64,000 nt of DNA from Pantoea sp. CCBC3-3-1 (GCF_007981265.1 NZ_CP034363.1:3658001-3722000), one strand, 5' to 3'. Numbered from the stretch's first letter, positions 30,344 through 39,205 are shown. Made by a program: numbers and translations. The notes: generated by a model from the letters alone, not told the origin.

Positions 30344-30403
30344 CCGTTGTCTTGCCGGGGGTAGAGAAGTTAGAACGGCTCCCGGACGAAAAAGTTGAAC
30401 AGG

Positions 30404-30433
30404 TTGTTTTGCCATGAGGCAATTTAGTATACT
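30404..30433 (+). promoter_or_regulatory. Likely promoter of the GT8-waaL unit
   Basis: TTGTTT (30404-30409), an 18-bp spacer and TATACT (30428-30433), 40 bp before the GT8 start. It marks the left side of the island. Confidence 0.5.
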
Positions 30434-30472
30434 TTATCGTTTTTAAACCTCATCAGTTATGGATGCGCATGT

Positions 30473-31489
30473 ATGAAGGCTGGATCTTTCGAAAGAATTG
30501 TTGATGAGGAGTTTCTGGAGAGGCATGTCATTTCAGAGATTATTGTTGCAGGAAAGACAACCTTTGATTGGCCAATAAGGCATATTGTTTTTGGCGTTGA
30601 TGGTGGTTTTTTACGTCATGCTTTTATTACTATTCAATCCATAATTGAAGCTTCAGGCAATGAGGTCTTTAATTTCCACCTGATTACTGATGAAAATGTC
30701 AGCAGTCTGTCTGATAAATTTAAAACCCTACTGAAAGACAGCCCCCATATTTTCACTGTGCATAAAATAGCATCCAGCCTTTTTTGCGATTTTCCCACCA
30801 CGCAGCTTTTTACTAAAGCGACGTATTACCGTCTGCTTGCACCACATTTTCTAAGAGATGTGGATATGCTGCTCTATCTTGATGCAGATATTGTTTGCCT
30901 TAATCCTTTCAAGACGCTATGGAATTTTGCTCAAATCAATAAAAATCCCGCATTTGTGGTGCTCGAAGAGGAAGGTCTGCGGAAAGAACTGGCGAAGAAT
31001 GTGGCACTAAGTAGCGATAGTTATTTTAATGCAGGCGTGATGTTAATCAACGTAGCACGCTGGAGAGAAGAACGTATTTCTCTTCAGACATTTTCAGTAT
31101 TGGGTCAGAAAGGTGCAGCTCTGCAATATCTGGATCAGGATGCTTTAAATATCGTGCTGGAAAATCAGTTTATTGCGCTGGACAGAAAATATAATACAAT
31201 TTTCAAACCTGGCCATGGACCGAAAGATTACGAGAGGTTGCCACCTGCAGAAACGGTATTCTTGCATTATGCTGGTGCAGATAAACCCTGGCAACAGTGG
31301 AATAAACAAGCTGTGTGCAAGTACTACTCAGTAATTTACAGACGTTCGGTATGGGCTGCACAACCCTATGATCTCCCCAAAAATGATAGTCAGGCAAAAA
31401 AGATGTACAAGCTTATGTTCAGAGAGAGAAAGCTTTTGCGAGCATTAAAATGGTACATCAATTATTACCTGTTTCGTTATCTAAAATGA
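30473..31489 (+). CDS. GT8-family LPS glycosyltransferase (WaaI/WaaJ/WaaR-like)
   Basis: 338 residues. It begins with the family pattern IRHIVFGVDGGFLRHAFITIQSI (near residue 35), has the metal-binding DXD motif in LLYLDADIVCLNP (about 137-149) and YLDQDALNIVL further on. The C-terminal part HYAGADKPW is also typical. Homologues add glucose or galactose to the outer core of lipopolysaccharide at the inner face of the inner membrane. The gene is richer in A+T than its neighbours, a sign of horizontal transfer. It lies 9 bp before the ligase gene, probably in one operon. Exact sugar and acceptor cannot be read from the sequence. Confidence 0.85.
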   Translation: MKAGSFERIVDEEFLERHVISEIIVAGKTTFDWPIRHIVFGVDGGFLRHAFITIQSIIEASGNEVFNFHLITDENVSSLSDKFKTLLKDSPHIFTVHKIASSLFCDFPTTQLFTKATYYRLLAPHFLRDVDMLLYLDADIVCLNPFKTLWNFAQINKNPAFVVLEEEGLRKELAKNVALSSDSYFNAGVMLINVARWREERISLQTFSVLGQKGAALQYLDQDALNIVLENQFIALDRKYNTIFKPGHGPKDYERLPPAETVFLHYAGADKPWQQWNKQAVCKYYSVIYRRSVWAAQPYDLPKNDSQAKKMYKLMFRERKLLRALKWYINYYLFRYLK

Positions 31490-31498
31490 GCATCTGAG

Positions 31499-32749
31499 AT
31501 GAATTTGATAAGAAGCCAGCATAAATTAATTTATAACATCTGCTTTTTGGCGCTAGCCGTAGCGCTCACTTCCGATCTTTTTCTTCAGGGATTACCTGAG
31601 AAGGTTTTTTATCTGGTAAGCTATGTCGGTATCATATTCACAGTTCACCACGCATGGACGAACCGTAAACTTCCTGTTGAAAACCACGCATTGTTGGGTT
31701 TTATGTTTGCCCTGGTTTTGATGGCGGCAGCCAGAATTATTTGGGGAGTCTGTTTTAAACAAACCCATTGGAAGGATATTCATGACAATTATGTCGTAGG
31801 CGGCAAACGTTTTTTACTTACGGCATTTATTATTTTTTGGTTTTACAAAGCCCGGGACAAGCTAAGTAAAACATCGCTTACCGCCTCCATAGCGCTGATC
31901 CTCGCAGGCCTTATTTATACGCTCTGGTTTGCTTTTCAGGCTCACGCCAACAATGATCCCCGCATTAAACTAACTTCAGATGCGGCTACTACAGCCTCCT
32001 ATTTGACCGTTTTTGTTTCGCTGACCTGCCTCTATCTCGCATTTCAGCGTTTTAAAAGCAGCGCTTTTTCAATAGTATTATTCTTCACTATTCTGGCAGT
32101 CAATGTAACGCTGGTTATTCTTACAGAAACACGCTCTGCCGTTTTATACGCGCCTGTTATGTATGTCCTGTTCTTTATAATGAACTATAGAAAAATCCAT
32201 AAGGCGATCCTTTACAGTTGCCTCGCCGCTTTTCTGGTAGTGATAATCGGCACACCTTATGCTATCTGGGATCGCATGAGTCAGATAAAAAGCGATATCG
32301 ATAATTATCATCAAAATAACGACACTTCAATTGGTGCGCGCTTCTCTATCTGGAAATCTGGCTGGCACAGCGTTAATTTTGGCATAGTAGGTCAAAATTC
32401 AGATGAGCGTACTGAAAAGGCCCGAACGTATATTGTAAAGTATGAAAGAAATAATCCGGAAGCATGGAAAAACGTTGCTTACCATCTGCATAACGATATG
32501 CTGGAAGTCCTTTCCCTGCACGGAATTTTGGGCATTATAGCGTTACTGGCATTTTATATTAACGGCATGGTTCTTGCTCTTTCCAGGAAGCTGCGTAGAA
32601 ATAATGGTGTGATGTTTATTATTCTACCCATGTTTCTGTTTGGCCTGGCAGATACGGTGTTGATTCAAGGAAATACGGTGCTGCTAATCTGCATATGTCT
32701 GGCAATGATGGTAACGGCTTACCGTGATAACCCAGACCGCTCTATTTGA
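31499..32749 (+). CDS. waaL: O-antigen ligase family protein (WaaL-like)
   Basis: 416 residues with 10-12 hydrophobic segments. It has the typical large periplasmic loop between about residues 255 and 345. The loop carries the conserved Arg in GARFSIWKSGW and the HLHNDMLEVLSLHGILG motif with the essential His. Such proteins transfer O-antigen (or another undecaprenyl-linked glycan) onto the lipid A core at the periplasmic face. Its place next to a GT8 core transferase supports LPS work. A+T-rich. Whether the normal waa locus elsewhere also has a ligase cannot be seen. Confidence 0.82.
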   Translation: MNLIRSQHKLIYNICFLALAVALTSDLFLQGLPEKVFYLVSYVGIIFTVHHAWTNRKLPVENHALLGFMFALVLMAAARIIWGVCFKQTHWKDIHDNYVVGGKRFLLTAFIIFWFYKARDKLSKTSLTASIALILAGLIYTLWFAFQAHANNDPRIKLTSDAATTASYLTVFVSLTCLYLAFQRFKSSAFSIVLFFTILAVNVTLVILTETRSAVLYAPVMYVLFFIMNYRKIHKAILYSCLAAFLVVIIGTPYAIWDRMSQIKSDIDNYHQNNDTSIGARFSIWKSGWHSVNFGIVGQNSDERTEKARTYIVKYERNNPEAWKNVAYHLHNDMLEVLSLHGILGIIALLAFYINGMVLALSRKLRRNNGVMFIILPMFLFGLADTVLIQGNTVLLICICLAMMVTAYRDNPDRSI

Positions 32750-32767
32750 CAAGATACATAAAGCTAT

Positions 32768-32795
32768 AAGCGCATATGATGAATCATGTGCGTTT
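32768..32795 (+). terminator. Hairpin after waaL, probable terminator
   Basis: AAGCGCATATGAT pairs with ATCATGTGCGTTT (one mismatch). A weak U-tract (TATATT) follows, 19 bp after the stop. Confidence 0.5.
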
Positions 32796-33019
32796 ATATT
32801 AAATCAAGCTAGCTATTGACAGAAATATAATCAAAAAGGTTTTTTTCTTATAATTATTGTATAATAAAATTACCCATCGAACTTTCATAGATTTATTTAT
32901 ATGATAATTATAACCAATTCTATATTATTCATTCGAAATAATAATTACATGATATTTTCACTCAGCTAATTAGCTTTAATGCATTGAATCGCACGTATTC
33001 ATCTTCACATCAATATAAT
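32796..33019. other. Very A+T-rich non-coding spacer inside the island
   Basis: Part of the 354-bp gap between waaL and the GT17 gene. It is strikingly A+T-rich, with many TATA/TTAA runs and no open frame worth reporting. Such DNA is a typical H-NS silencing target (inference). Confidence 0.6.
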
Positions 33020-33048
33020 TTTACAGCCAGTTACGGCAATAATATGAT
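33020..33048 (+). promoter_or_regulatory. Promoter of the GT17 gene
   Basis: TTTACA (33020-33025), a 17-bp spacer, TATGAT (33043-33048). The gene starts 56 bp downstream with an AGGA ribosome site. Confidence 0.65.
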
Positions 33049-33103
33049 ACACTTACATTCATAAACCTCACAATATGAGCCTATTTTTTAAGCAGGAACG
33101 CGC

Positions 33104-33934
33104 ATGATTTATGATTGTTTTCTCTTCTACGATGAAGAAATGATGTTAAAACTACGCTTAGAAACCCTTTCAGATCATATAGATAAGTTTGTCATTGTGG
33201 AATCTACTCATAGTTTTACAGGTAACCCTAAACCGTTAAACTTTAAGCCTGACAACTTCAGTAAGTTTAAGGATAAGATTATTTATGTTGTCTTTGATCA
33301 GCAGCCTCATGCTGATGCATGGCAAAATGAGTCAGATACTCGTAATGCTATTATGCAGGGTTTAAAAGACGCATCGAACGATGACCTTATCCTTATTGCT
33401 GACGTGGATGAGATTTACGATCCAAAAATTATCCCTCAAATAAATCCGCGCAAATTATGCACAACAATTTATCAGAATTTTTATAACTATCAGTTCAACC
33501 TTCAGGTACTTAACAATGATGGGACGCCACGACTTTGCAAGCTTCCCAAAGCCGTGAGTTATTATAATCTCACCCATTTTTTTAGAAGTGAGCCGGAAAC
33601 CTTACGTAACGTTAAGCGTAAGAATTCTTTCATTAGAAAAAACTGGTTTAAATGGCAGTGGTTGAAAATTAACTCAAAAATCATTAAAGATGGAGGATGG
33701 CATTTCTCCTGGATAATGACGCCTGAACAAATTTCAAAAAAAATGTCCTCAATATCACATACTGAATATGACTTGCCTGAATTTAATAATGAAGATCATA
33801 TTATTCAATGCATAAAAAATGGACAAGACATTTGGTCTCGTGACAGGAAGTTTATCAAGAAAGAATTGAATAAAAAAAATTTCCCTGATTATCTAGTGGA
33901 AAACAGGCTGGAGTATAAAAAATTTATTTTATGA
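33104..33934 (+). CDS. GT17-family glycosyltransferase
   Basis: 276 residues matching the glycosyltransferase family 17 pattern. Its start, IYDCFLFYDEEMMLKLRLETL, is followed by DKFVIVESTHSFTGNPKPL. The acidic metal-binding motif is IADVDEI (about residue 103), and a Gly-Trp-His-Phe block (GGWHFSWIM) comes late in the protein. Family members act as beta-1,4-N-acetylglucosaminyltransferases. In bacteria they occur in surface-polysaccharide and phage-borne modification loci. It has its own promoter and terminator, and its codon use is A+T-rich. It borders the tailocin fibre genes tail-to-tail, so it may modify the tailocin receptor (inference). Confidence 0.82.
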   Translation: MIYDCFLFYDEEMMLKLRLETLSDHIDKFVIVESTHSFTGNPKPLNFKPDNFSKFKDKIIYVVFDQQPHADAWQNESDTRNAIMQGLKDASNDDLILIADVDEIYDPKIIPQINPRKLCTTIYQNFYNYQFNLQVLNNDGTPRLCKLPKAVSYYNLTHFFRSEPETLRNVKRKNSFIRKNWFKWQWLKINSKIIKDGGWHFSWIMTPEQISKKMSSISHTEYDLPEFNNEDHIIQCIKNGQDIWSRDRKFIKKELNKKNFPDYLVENRLEYKKFIL

Positions 33935-33943
33935 TTTAAAAAT

Positions 33944-33980
33944 ACCAGCATAGCATATGCTAATCTCATGCTATGCTGGT
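33944..33980. terminator. Bidirectional terminator between the GT17 gene and the tailocin
   Basis: A perfect 13-bp stem, ACCAGCATAGCAT with ATGCTATGCTGGT, and an 11-nt loop, between two convergent genes. Its inner arms are also nearly palindromic. Confidence 0.75.
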
Positions 33981-33990
33981 GATTCATTAT

Positions 33991-34374
33991 CTAAACCATA
34001 TTATCTAATTCTTCTTTTATTCTATTCAAGTCATATAATATATCCTCCTTTGTACGCTCCGAAACAATAGGAGTATATTCTTTGAAAACACCAAGACTAT
34101 ATTGAAAATTTCCAATAACATTTTCCGGGACAGATGTATATTCAACTTCATAAACGTTTTGTCCAGGCACCATTGTCATCATCGTTACATCAGTTTGGAA
34201 GGCACAGACAATATTTGTTAAAGGATCGACACCAATACATCCTCTCCATGTTTTGCGTGTTTCATACCAATCACGCTCTTTATCATCAGAAAAAAACAAG
34301 AAATTTTTCCCCTCATAACTTCCTTGTTCAATTTTTTCTTTTTTGTATATTTTTACGTTCAGGAAAGAATCCAT
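33991..34374 (-). CDS. Tail fibre assembly protein
   Basis: 127 residues from ATG 34374, which has GGAG 6 bp upstream; the frame also opens 30 bp earlier inside the fibre gene. It has the arrangement seen in phage tail-fibre assembly chaperones: an aromatic and acidic N-terminal half (DKERDWYETRKTW), then a VEVxxxPENVIGNFQY-like segment, then a C-terminal helix (TKEDILYDLNRIKEELDNMV). Such proteins fold or attach the fibre tip and often co-vary with the fibre. It lies 1 bp after the fibre stop codon. Both genes are A+T-richer than the rest of the tail operon, suggesting recent exchange of the specificity module. Confidence 0.75.
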   Translation of the reverse strand: MDSFLNVKIYKKEKIEQGSYEGKNFLFFSDDKERDWYETRKTWRGCIGVDPLTNIVCAFQTDVTMMTMVPGQNVYEVEYTSVPENVIGNFQYSLGVFKEYTPIVSERTKEDILYDLNRIKEELDNMV

Positions 34375-34375
34375 A

Positions 34376-35359
34376 TTAATCTCCAATTTCCCACCATGCC
34401 CCAAGCTTATTCATTAATTGAACGCGTCTGTAGAAAAGCCCCATTTTTCGACCATCCGGCGCACTTGCCGATCTAACGCCGGTAAGAAAACATCCTTCTG
34501 GTGCTTCCCAATCGCCCATCCATGTAAAACCAGGATTATAAAGTTGCTGACCTCCACGACGAGAGCTAAATACAGCGCCATTCCAATTGCTGGCCAAATA
34601 GTTATTTAACCACCCCCCCCAGAGCCCCCCATTAATATTACCATCAGGTGCGATTTGCGCAGAACCATTTCCAGAGTAGACAGAGTTAGCGGCTACAATA
34701 TCTTTTCCTCCAGATATCCTGCCATTTGCTAAAAAATTATGATCCGTGCGCATATCACCTGAAGCATAATCAATCGCAAGAGGCCTTAAACTATTCCACC
34801 CCCCTTTTGGGTCTCCATCATTTGTTAGCATTAAATAATAATTACTGCCGTCAAAACGCCAAAAAACGCCCTTGTTGTTAGCAATAATCCTGTAATTATT
34901 TACAAATGTGGACCAGGCCTCGCCTTTTAACTCTCCGGCACTTATCGGATAAGCCCCAACATCAGCTGCAGTAAGGCTATTTTTTAACGCAAGGTTTCCC
35001 AGCCCAAGATTCCCTCGCGCCGCCGCTATATTCCCTACGTCAGCCAGATTACTGGCAGACTTTAAATAACGGCCATCCAATTGCGATGTGGAATTGTTTA
35101 ATAGCGCTTTCAATAATGATGCTTCCAGCGATTCGGTGTCGCCATTATCTACTACATCATTGCCAGACTTGTCCGCGATAAATCCTGCCACTACGGCCGC
35201 AATAGTCGAGGCCTGACGCCAGACCTTATTGAGTTGTTCGCTGCGCGCTATTCCCGACTGGAAACCCGCATCGACCGCATCGAGTTCTTCATATTCTGCT
35301 TGCGAAAGCACATTGGCATTCTCACCCGTAGCAAACGCCTTGAAATCATTAACCGGCAT
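34376..35359 (-). CDS. Tail fibre protein (receptor-binding)
   Basis: 327 residues. The N terminus MPVNDFKAFATGENANVLSQ and the following ~100 residues (with LDGRYLKSASNLADVGN repeats of the phage-collar/fibre type) form the baseplate-attachment part. The rest (about 150-327) is Gly/Asn/Trp rich and probably trimeric, with a C-terminal receptor-binding tip. This part would decide which LPS the particle binds. The coding strand has an eight-G run at about 34612-34619 and a six-G run shortly after (codons for Gly-Gly), possible slippage sites. It lies between the DUF2612 baseplate gene and the assembly chaperone. Confidence 0.82.
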   Translation of the reverse strand: MPVNDFKAFATGENANVLSQAEYEELDAVDAGFQSGIARSEQLNKVWRQASTIAAVVAGFIADKSGNDVVDNGDTESLEASLLKALLNNSTSQLDGRYLKSASNLADVGNIAAARGNLGLGNLALKNSLTAADVGAYPISAGELKGEAWSTFVNNYRIIANNKGVFWRFDGSNYYLMLTNDGDPKGGWNSLRPLAIDYASGDMRTDHNFLANGRISGGKDIVAANSVYSGNGSAQIAPDGNINGGLWGGWLNNYLASNWNGAVFSSRRGGQQLYNPGFTWMGDWEAPEGCFLTGVRSASAPDGRKMGLFYRRVQLMNKLGAWWEIGD

Positions 35360-35361
35360 GA

Positions 35362-35928
35362 TTATTCCTCATTTATTTTATAGATTACAGAAACGCCAGC
35401 AGGCTTAACGGCCAGATAGCCCTGTTTGATAATTTCTTTGGTGATGTTTGAGACCGTATTGCCGTTAACATAAACGGTAATCGACATATCCTGATTATCA
35501 GTAAAAGAGAGTGATATATCTCCTTTAGGATAAATACTTTGCAGCACTTTCGGCAGCGTTTCCGTCGTACCGTCCCAGCCGTTCGCCCCTATTTTGGCTC
35601 GCAGCATGGTGCGATAATCTTCGTCGTCGACATTAATCGCACCTGATTCGGGATCGTAACGGTTTTTCCAAGTGCCATAACCAAATCCCAGCGTACTGCT
35701 GTCGAGCGTGAAAAAATAATCTTCAATGGGTGCCGTAATTTTTCTGTTACGTCCAATCCATTCGCCCAATATATCCAGTTGAGCCCCTGCCGCACTGTCG
35801 ATATCCAGTGCAGAAAGTAATCCCGAGAGCGAAGCGGAGAGTTCGCTTTGTGGTCGGGAAATTAAGTCAACGTGCTCAACAAATAAAGGCTTACGGTGAT
35901 AATTTGTAATCAGCTCGGTATATTTCAT
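35362..35928 (-). CDS. Baseplate protein, DUF2612 family
   Basis: 188 residues. The N-terminal helix-rich part (YTELITNYHRKPLFVEHVDL) and the motif AGAQLDILGEWIGRNRKI are characteristic of DUF2612 phage proteins. These occupy the position of Mu gp48-type baseplate proteins, between the J-type wedge protein and the fibre. It overlaps the upstream wedge gene by 4 bp. It is expected to link the wedge to the fibre network (family and position inference). Confidence 0.8.
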   Translation of the reverse strand: MKYTELITNYHRKPLFVEHVDLISRPQSELSASLSGLLSALDIDSAAGAQLDILGEWIGRNRKITAPIEDYFFTLDSSTLGFGYGTWKNRYDPESGAINVDDEDYRTMLRAKIGANGWDGTTETLPKVLQSIYPKGDISLSFTDNQDMSITVYVNGNTVSNITKEIIKQGYLAVKPAGVSVIYKINEE

Positions 35929-37127
35929 GAGGTCACCGTAACGGTGATATTTTCAATTTTACAGGAGGCCAGGCAATCGTAAGGGATTGAAATATTCGCC
36001 GTTGCCAGTGCCGATTCGCTAATACCCACTTTCAGGCTCAAAATATCGTAATACTGGCTGTTATTGCTGTCCGTTCCCGCTGTCAGGTTGGCCGGAGAAT
36101 AGAGTCGGCTTAGCAACACATCCTCTCCAATACCCAGCTTGTTGATCCAGGCGGCAAGCGCCATTTTTATTTCGTCGGCAACGGCGCTGGTATATCCCGG
36201 GAGCGCCTTAATCTCTAAAGCCAGATAAACCGGAACGGCTACCGGACGGGTGAAATTAATGGTTTGCGCTGCGCCATAGCTATCCGTTACCGCGATTGCC
36301 GTATTGCCCCAGGTGGCCACACCCAACGATTTTTTTCTGCGGAGCGTATCCGCAATCTCGGTAGCGTCACCGCCAATAACAATGGCTGAAATCGCATGGG
36401 CCGGTAAGCCGTTATCATCTGTCTCGCTGGTATCGTTTTGATACAGCTTGTGCCCGGTCACGCCCTGAATATTGGCAATCGCACCGTCCAGCGCATCAAA
36501 TGTAACCAGCGCCGCCGATGCAACGCTCTGCGCCTGGCGACTACGCAGCTGAGCATCCGTTTCCGCTGCGTTTCCTACTGCCGCTGCTGAAACATTGGTA
36601 ACTGCGGTCCAGCCGCGCGTCGGCGTATTGATTTGATTAACCGAACCAATTACTGCTGCAACGGCACCCTGCGTGGCGCAGGTTGCCGTCACGATGGTGG
36701 TGCCGGAAGTATCAAGCGTAACGGTAGCCGGAAGTTCCCAGAGCACGTTATTACTGTCCCTCACCGAGCCGTTGATAATCAGCGTTCCCGGCAAGCCAGT
36801 TAGCTTGACGTCTACCGTCGAACGGGTTGCCGCCTTACGGGCAATGCCGTTGATTTTTACATTGCGCGTTAGCGCATCGCCCGTGGCCGTCGCCGGCGAA
36901 AATGAGTTGTAGCAGGCAATCGCCGTGTTATTGGCATCATGGATAGCCAGAGCGTAGATCGCCAGCATCTGCCCGTCTTTACTGTCCGGCTCCAGGTAAG
37001 CATCGGAGCCGTAGATTTGCTGAAAGTAGCGGGTCAACATGCCCAGAATGGTCTGGTAATCGGGCGCACTGATCCCCTGGGCCGTTACCGTTGCCGATAA
37101 CCCCAGCCTGTCTGTGTTGAGAGCCAT
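35925..37127 (-). CDS. Baseplate J-like wedge protein (Mu gp47 type)
   Basis: 400 residues. The start GLSATVTAQGISAPDYQTILGML and the block GDALTRNVKINGIARKAATRST match the baseplate J family. The central part has ETDAQLRSRQAQSVA, a family hallmark. It is a structural wedge subunit of the contractile baseplate. It overlaps its neighbours by 1 and 4 bp, so translation is coupled. Confidence 0.88.
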   Translation of the reverse strand: MALNTDRLGLSATVTAQGISAPDYQTILGMLTRYFQQIYGSDAYLEPDSKDGQMLAIYALAIHDANNTAIACYNSFSPATATGDALTRNVKINGIARKAATRSTVDVKLTGLPGTLIINGSVRDSNNVLWELPATVTLDTSGTTIVTATCATQGAVAAVIGSVNQINTPTRGWTAVTNVSAAAVGNAAETDAQLRSRQAQSVASAALVTFDALDGAIANIQGVTGHKLYQNDTSETDDNGLPAHAISAIVIGGDATEIADTLRRKKSLGVATWGNTAIAVTDSYGAAQTINFTRPVAVPVYLALEIKALPGYTSAVADEIKMALAAWINKLGIGEDVLLSRLYSPANLTAGTDSNNSQYYDILSLKVGISESALATANISIPYDCLASCKIENITVTVTS

Positions 37128-37477
37128 TATGCCTCGCTTATAACTGTTGTCTGACCAAACAGAGTGTCTACCGTGGTCGTAATTACCATGCGGCGTGTGG
37201 AAGGGTTAAACGTTGCTGTATATGAAAGGATCGCTTTCACACCTTCGGTCGCCAGAATGCGCTTACGCAGCGCCAGCTCCATCGCCGTTGAGCTGCGTTT
37301 TCCCAGTAGCGATTGCATCCACGGTGTGCCTTCGGTGGTATCGAGAAACCACTGGCCGTACCACAGCTGTAATCGGGTTTTAATCGCCTGCGCCACGCAT
37401 TCGGCCGAATCAATCAGGAAAGTGCCCTCTCCTTTACCAAAGGTGTAATCACCTTGATCTTCGCGTCGGTATTTCAT
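37127..37477 (-). CDS. Baseplate wedge protein, GPW/gp46-like
   Basis: 116 residues. The sequence ECVAQAIKTRLQLWYGQWFLDTTEGTPW is typical of the small GPW/gp25-gp46 wedge proteins that carry lysozyme-like folds without enzyme activity. It lies between the spike-type protein and the J-like protein, in the standard baseplate order, overlapping both neighbours by 1-4 bp. Confidence 0.78.
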   Translation of the reverse strand: MKYRREDQGDYTFGKGEGTFLIDSAECVAQAIKTRLQLWYGQWFLDTTEGTPWMQSLLGKRSSTAMELALRKRILATEGVKAILSYTATFNPSTRRMVITTTVDTLFGQTTVISEA

Positions 37478-38130
37478 TGTGGTCCTCTTGTATAGCTGGT
37501 TCCGCTCTGAATGCCGCCATGAACGTGATCTTTCAGGCTGATCCCGCTGGCGGTCTGATCGCCGCTGGAGTGAACCTCGCCGTTAACCGTCACGTTGCCA
37601 TTCACGGTTAGCTGCGGTGTGGTAATGGTCACTTCGCCGCCCTGTTTCAGTTCAATAAAGGCGTTGCCTTCATCGGTGCGAATTTGCAGCGAATCAGTAC
37701 TGATACTGCCAATTTTTTCCGCCTGTGACTGCGGCCCAACCAGCGCGAAGGCATCTGACAGGTCGTGTTGGCGCGGATCAACCGGCTCCTGCACGCCGCC
37801 GTTTTGCCACCAGAAATCAATGCAGCGATCGCTAAAAATCACCAGGCATTCATCCCCTTTCGCGACTGGAAAAGTTATGGTGCAGCCGCCACCACGCGGA
37901 AAGATAACGGGCACATCCACCAGCAAAGGCAGCGAGACGGAAACCGGGTCGTTATCAGCGTTGCGGAGAGTGCCTTTTATCGCTGGCTGAACCGTGCAGG
38001 TTACCGCGACGGGATCGAACGACTGGATAATTCCGGGCAAAGCAACGCGTAGTTTTGAAGAGATCGCGTCGGCTAAGGCCTGATATGCCTGAGCCTGACC
38101 GCCGAGAATGGACTGAATTGAAACGGGCAT
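37474..38130 (-). CDS. Baseplate spike/assembly protein, Gp138 N-terminal domain family
   Basis: 218 residues from ATG 38130, which has GGAGATTTT before it; the frame extends 45 bp upstream across a terminator hairpin, so that start is unlikely. The N-terminal OB-fold-like part (SKLRVALPGIIQSFDPVAVTCTVQP region) is followed by a repetitive beta region (INGxxxTVNG-type: VTITTPQLTVNGNVTVNGEV). This is the layout of membrane-piercing spike proteins of the gpV/Gp138 type. It would form the tip that breaches the outer membrane of the target cell. Confidence 0.8.
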   Translation of the reverse strand: MPVSIQSILGGQAQAYQALADAISSKLRVALPGIIQSFDPVAVTCTVQPAIKGTLRNADNDPVSVSLPLLVDVPVIFPRGGGCTITFPVAKGDECLVIFSDRCIDFWWQNGGVQEPVDPRQHDLSDAFALVGPQSQAEKIGSISTDSLQIRTDEGNAFIELKQGGEVTITTPQLTVNGNVTVNGEVHSSGDQTASGISLKDHVHGGIQSGTSYTRGPQ

Positions 38131-38143
38131 AAAATCTCCACGC

Positions 38144-38165
38144 AAAAAACCCGCATAGCGCGGGT
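38144..38165 (-). terminator. Intrinsic terminator inside the tail operon
   Basis: Minus strand: ACCCGC (38165-38160), loop, GCGGGT (38154-38149), then TTTTTTGCG. It lies 18 bp after the hub stop and 14 bp before the spike start. It is consistent with an operon read through by Q-modified polymerase. Confidence 0.8.
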
Positions 38166-38182
38166 AAGGCATCATCTTTGAA

Positions 38183-39205
38183 TTAGGAGGCGCCAGACGG
38201 AAGCGGCGTCTGCTTATCTCGCGGGATGCAGGTTAAGGTCATATACCAGGCTGTGTCTCTGGTATCTCCGTTACAGCTGATGCCGTTAACAATATAAGTG
38301 CCATCAGCAGTAATATCGGCGAGCTTTTGGTCGGTTTTATTAACGGTGCCGTCAGCCGCTTTTGCCGGTTTAACGGCCTCTTCGGTAGATCGCCAGGCCT
38401 GCATCAGCATTGCCTGATCGACCTGCACCGTTCCATGCAGGCGAATATTTGGATTTATCAAACATTTTAGCTCGACCCCCGTCATCAGCAGCTTCGGCGC
38501 GCCAATCAGGCCAGACTGGCTGTTAAGCACCACCTGCTGCTGGAGATAGTTATCTTCCGGCACCATTTGGAGCTTGCCGTCAACAAACTGCCAGCTGGCC
38601 CGACACTGAGCAGCAATATTATCCATCACCTGATGCGCGGCCTGGTATAACACTTTCCCCCGGGGAAAGCGGGTTGGCGGCATCGCGCCGGTTACGCCAG
38701 CCGTTATCCCAAAGGGATTAAAGTTCCGCAGGGTTAACGCCAGCAGTGATTCAGCGCTATGGCCGGCTGCCAGCGTAGTATTAAGCGTGGTTTCCAGCAT
38801 CGCCTGATGGCCATCCAGCGCCTGAATAACCAGCGTCGTATCCTGGTTTGTTTTGCCGCTGAAGGCATAGCGGATTTCGCCGCTAAAGATCTCGCCATAG
38901 TTCATTCCCCGCGCCTGCCCTGCCTGCCACGCCGGAACGTTATAAACTTTGCCAACCTGGCTGCTGTCGACGTCAGGCGCAATGCCTGAATAACCCGCAA
39001 CAATTTTCAGCCGGGTATATTCTCCTTTCATAATCGCATTGCAGGTTGATTGTTTAAGGTTATAAACGGTAATTTTCGCTTCGCTGCCGTTTTTAGTGAC
39101 GTCGCTGGTAATCTGAAAGGTGACTTTAAAATCGTTCAGGCGCAGCGACTTGCCGTTATTGCCGTCGATGACCAGGTCAAAATAACGCATCCAGTTAGCG
39201 CTCAT
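38183..39205 (-). CDS. Baseplate hub protein
   Basis: 340 residues from ATG 39205, which overlaps the preceding gene in ATGA. It has the pattern of gpD/gp27-like hub proteins: RYFDLVIDGNNGKSLRLNDFKVTFQI at the start and GNDLTRLKIVAGYSG-type beta-rich repeats. A C-terminal NGISCNGDTRDTAWYMTLTC matches hub proteins of the same phage group. It is expected to hold the spike on the end of the tube. The assignment rests on pattern and gene order. Confidence 0.75.
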   Translation of the reverse strand: MSANWMRYFDLVIDGNNGKSLRLNDFKVTFQITSDVTKNGSEAKITVYNLKQSTCNAIMKGEYTRLKIVAGYSGIAPDVDSSQVGKVYNVPAWQAGQARGMNYGEIFSGEIRYAFSGKTNQDTTLVIQALDGHQAMLETTLNTTLAAGHSAESLLALTLRNFNPFGITAGVTGAMPPTRFPRGKVLYQAAHQVMDNIAAQCRASWQFVDGKLQMVPEDNYLQQQVVLNSQSGLIGAPKLLMTGVELKCLINPNIRLHGTVQVDQAMLMQAWRSTEEAVKPAKAADGTVNKTDQKLADITADGTYIVNGISCNGDTRDTAWYMTLTCIPRDKQTPLPSGAS

